Source: a virus
DNA: 24,724 bases
Reading direction: 5' to 3' (one strand)
Virus record (IMG/VR): IMGVR_UViG_3300036790_000261
Coordinates: 1 to 24,724 of that record
Below, piece after piece: positions 23,583 to 24,724 of the stretch. A model generated the notes under the pieces. It saw nothing but the letters and a program-made list of their open reading frames with translations. It did no database searches and had not been told where the DNA came from. How positions within the stretch are numbered: position 1 is the first letter of the stretch; each line of letters begins with the position of its first letter. The translations under genes and the position numbers were made by a program.

Positions 23583-24724
23583 GGAACTGCCGCAGTTGCG
23601 ACGGCAGTCTTGAGGACGTCTACGACCTCGGCCTGCACCGCCTGCCGGACTTCACAGAACCAGGTACCCCGGCCGGCCCGCCGCAGCCGCTGCACCTGGT
23701 GACGTGCTCCCGGTGCACCCTGCTCCAGCTAGCAGACACCACTCCGCGCGCCGACCTTTACCACGAGCGGTACGGATTCAAGTCCGGGGTGAACGAGGCT
23801 GTCCGCGCCGACCTGGCTGACGTTGCGACCTGGGCGCTGGAGCACGTGACGCGCCTTCCGCTAGCCAAGTGGCTGGACATCGCCTGCAACGACGGCACGC
23901 TGCTGTCCAACGTCCCGAACCAGGTGTACCGGGCCGGCGTGGACCCGCTCGCGCAGTTCGCCGCGGAGGCCAGTGAGCACGCCGACCGGATTGTCAGCGA
24001 CTACTTCAAGCCTGAGTATTTCGACGTTGCCTTCGACGTGATCACGTCGGTGTCAGTGTTCTACGACCTTGATGACCCGAATGAGTTTGTCGCCGGCGTC
24101 GCCAGTGTCCTGGCCCCGGACGGGGTCTGGGTCATCCAGCAGAACTACGCCCTGGAGATGCTCCGGCTGAACGCGGTCGACAACGTGTGCCACGAGCACG
24201 TCACCTACTTCTCCGTCACCTCGATGCTGCCCCTGCTGGAGCGGCACGGCCTGGAGATGACCGAGGTTGCCTACAGCCCGGTTAACGGCGGCTGCTTCCG
24301 CGCCCTGGTCACGCGCAAGGGCCGTCGGCCAGCTCACCCCGGTGTCGCTAAGGCTGTTGCGGCTGAGGCTGTGCTCGCCGACCCCGCCGCCCTGCGCCGC
24401 TGGGCCCTGGACGTGCAGTACGAGCTGCAGCGCACCCGGCGGGCCGTCGAGGACGTTAAGGCCAGCGGCGGGCAGACTTACGTTTACGGGGCGTCTACCC
24501 GGGGCGGCACGATCCTTCAGCTGCTCGGCACGGGGCCGGAGCTGCTGCCGTACGCTGTCGAGCGCCAGGCCGCGAAGGTCGGCAAGGTCATGGCCGCGAC
24601 GGGTATCCCGATCATCAGTGAAGAGCAGATGCGGGCCAGCCCGCCCGCCGCCCTGCTGGTCAGCCCGTGGTTCTTCCGGGACGTGTTCACCGCCCGCGAG
24701 GCCGCCTACCTAGGCGCCGGGGGG
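23579..24724 (+). CDS. Sugar C-methyltransferase, cut by window end
   Basis: The first 382 residues of a SAM-dependent methyltransferase of the NDP-hexose C-methyltransferase type. An N-terminal zinc site has C4, C7, C43, C46. YGFKSGVNEAV (65-75) is a family motif. The SAM-binding region is WLDIACNDGTLL (98-109). DNVCHEHVTYFS (201-212) and SPVNGGCFRALV (233-244) are the usual DNxCHEH and P-x-x-G-G-S-x-R motifs. VYGASTRGGTILQ (302-314) begins the C-terminal domain found in this family. Full-length members have about 400-415 residues, so only the last part is missing. GTG 23579 overlaps the epimerase stop. It adds a methyl branch to a deoxysugar. Confidence 0.88.
   Translation, partial: MRNCRSCDGSLEDVYDLGLHRLPDFTEPGTPAGPPQPLHLVTCSRCTLLQLADTTPRADLYHERYGFKSGVNEAVRADLADVATWALEHVTRLPLAKWLDIACNDGTLLSNVPNQVYRAGVDPLAQFAAEASEHADRIVSDYFKPEYFDVAFDVITSVSVFYDLDDPNEFVAGVASVLAPDGVWVIQQNYALEMLRLNAVDNVCHEHVTYFSVTSMLPLLERHGLEMTEVAYSPVNGGCFRALVTRKGRRPAHPGVAKAVAAEAVLADPAALRRWALDVQYELQRTRRAVEDVKASGGQTYVYGASTRGGTILQLLGTGPELLPYAVERQAAKVGKVMAATGIPIISEEQMRASPPAALLVSPWFFRDVFTAREAAYLGAGG

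Overview
The window is a block of the genome of a tailed, double-stranded DNA phage (or prophage) of a GC-rich actinobacterium. The evidence is an HK97-type head module (terminase large subunit, portal, S78-type maturation protease, major capsid protein), two secreted peptidoglycan hydrolases, very tight packing with GTGA/ATGA/TGATG overlaps, frequent GTG starts and high GC in third codon positions. A DUF397-type peptide at 3022-3129 belongs to a family typical of Streptomyces and related filamentous actinomycetes, so a host in that group is likely. No integrase, repressor or replication gene is visible, so lifestyle cannot be judged.

Layout. 1-1998: a rho-independent terminator, then a chain of small plus-strand genes, most with paired cysteines. 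1991-3129: a plus-strand Cys-rich ORF runs into the antisense of a minus-strand papain-like cysteine peptidase (2129-2932), whose promoter lies back to back with that of the DUF397 peptide. 3140-4764: a probable terminase small subunit with an N-terminal zinc knuckle, then five small genes including an AbrB-like protein. 4765-5077: a gene-free, highly structured stretch (40-bp tandem repeats, two interlocked inverted repeats, a 14-bp inverted repeat enclosing a tRNA-like T-arm). 5078-6984: terminase large subunit and two tiny proteins. 7063-8590: a minus-strand lysis cassette placed unusually between terminase and portal. 8773-14935: membrane protein, portal, antisense HNH endonuclease, protease, coiled-coil protein and capsid. 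15022-17874: small virion or connector candidates. 17899-19932: a 677-residue protein with about 16 repeats of a 21-22 residue beta motif, probably a fibre. 19934-20812: two membrane proteins, one a two-TM channel-like protein, and a small soluble protein. 20966-24724: a small helical protein, then a sugar module (glycosyltransferase, zinc-ribbon protein, NAD-sugar epimerase/dehydratase, sugar C-methyltransferase cut by the window end).

How it works together. Terminase packages DNA through the portal into a capsid made by capsid protein and protease; the minus-strand cassette breaks the cell wall; the sugar module may decorate virions or the host envelope. No tape measure, major tail protein or tail chaperone genes are present, so the tail genes must lie elsewhere.

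The strongest unexpected signal is regulatory. At nine gene starts on both strands a -10-like TANNNT hexamer lies exactly 6 or 7 bases before the ATG/GTG, the geometry of leaderless transcripts; in two of them the hexamer begins with the TAG stop codon of the preceding gene. The second is the structured, probably RNA- or packaging-related region directly before the terminase gene. All functional statements come from reading sequence and motif recognition only; no database search was run.
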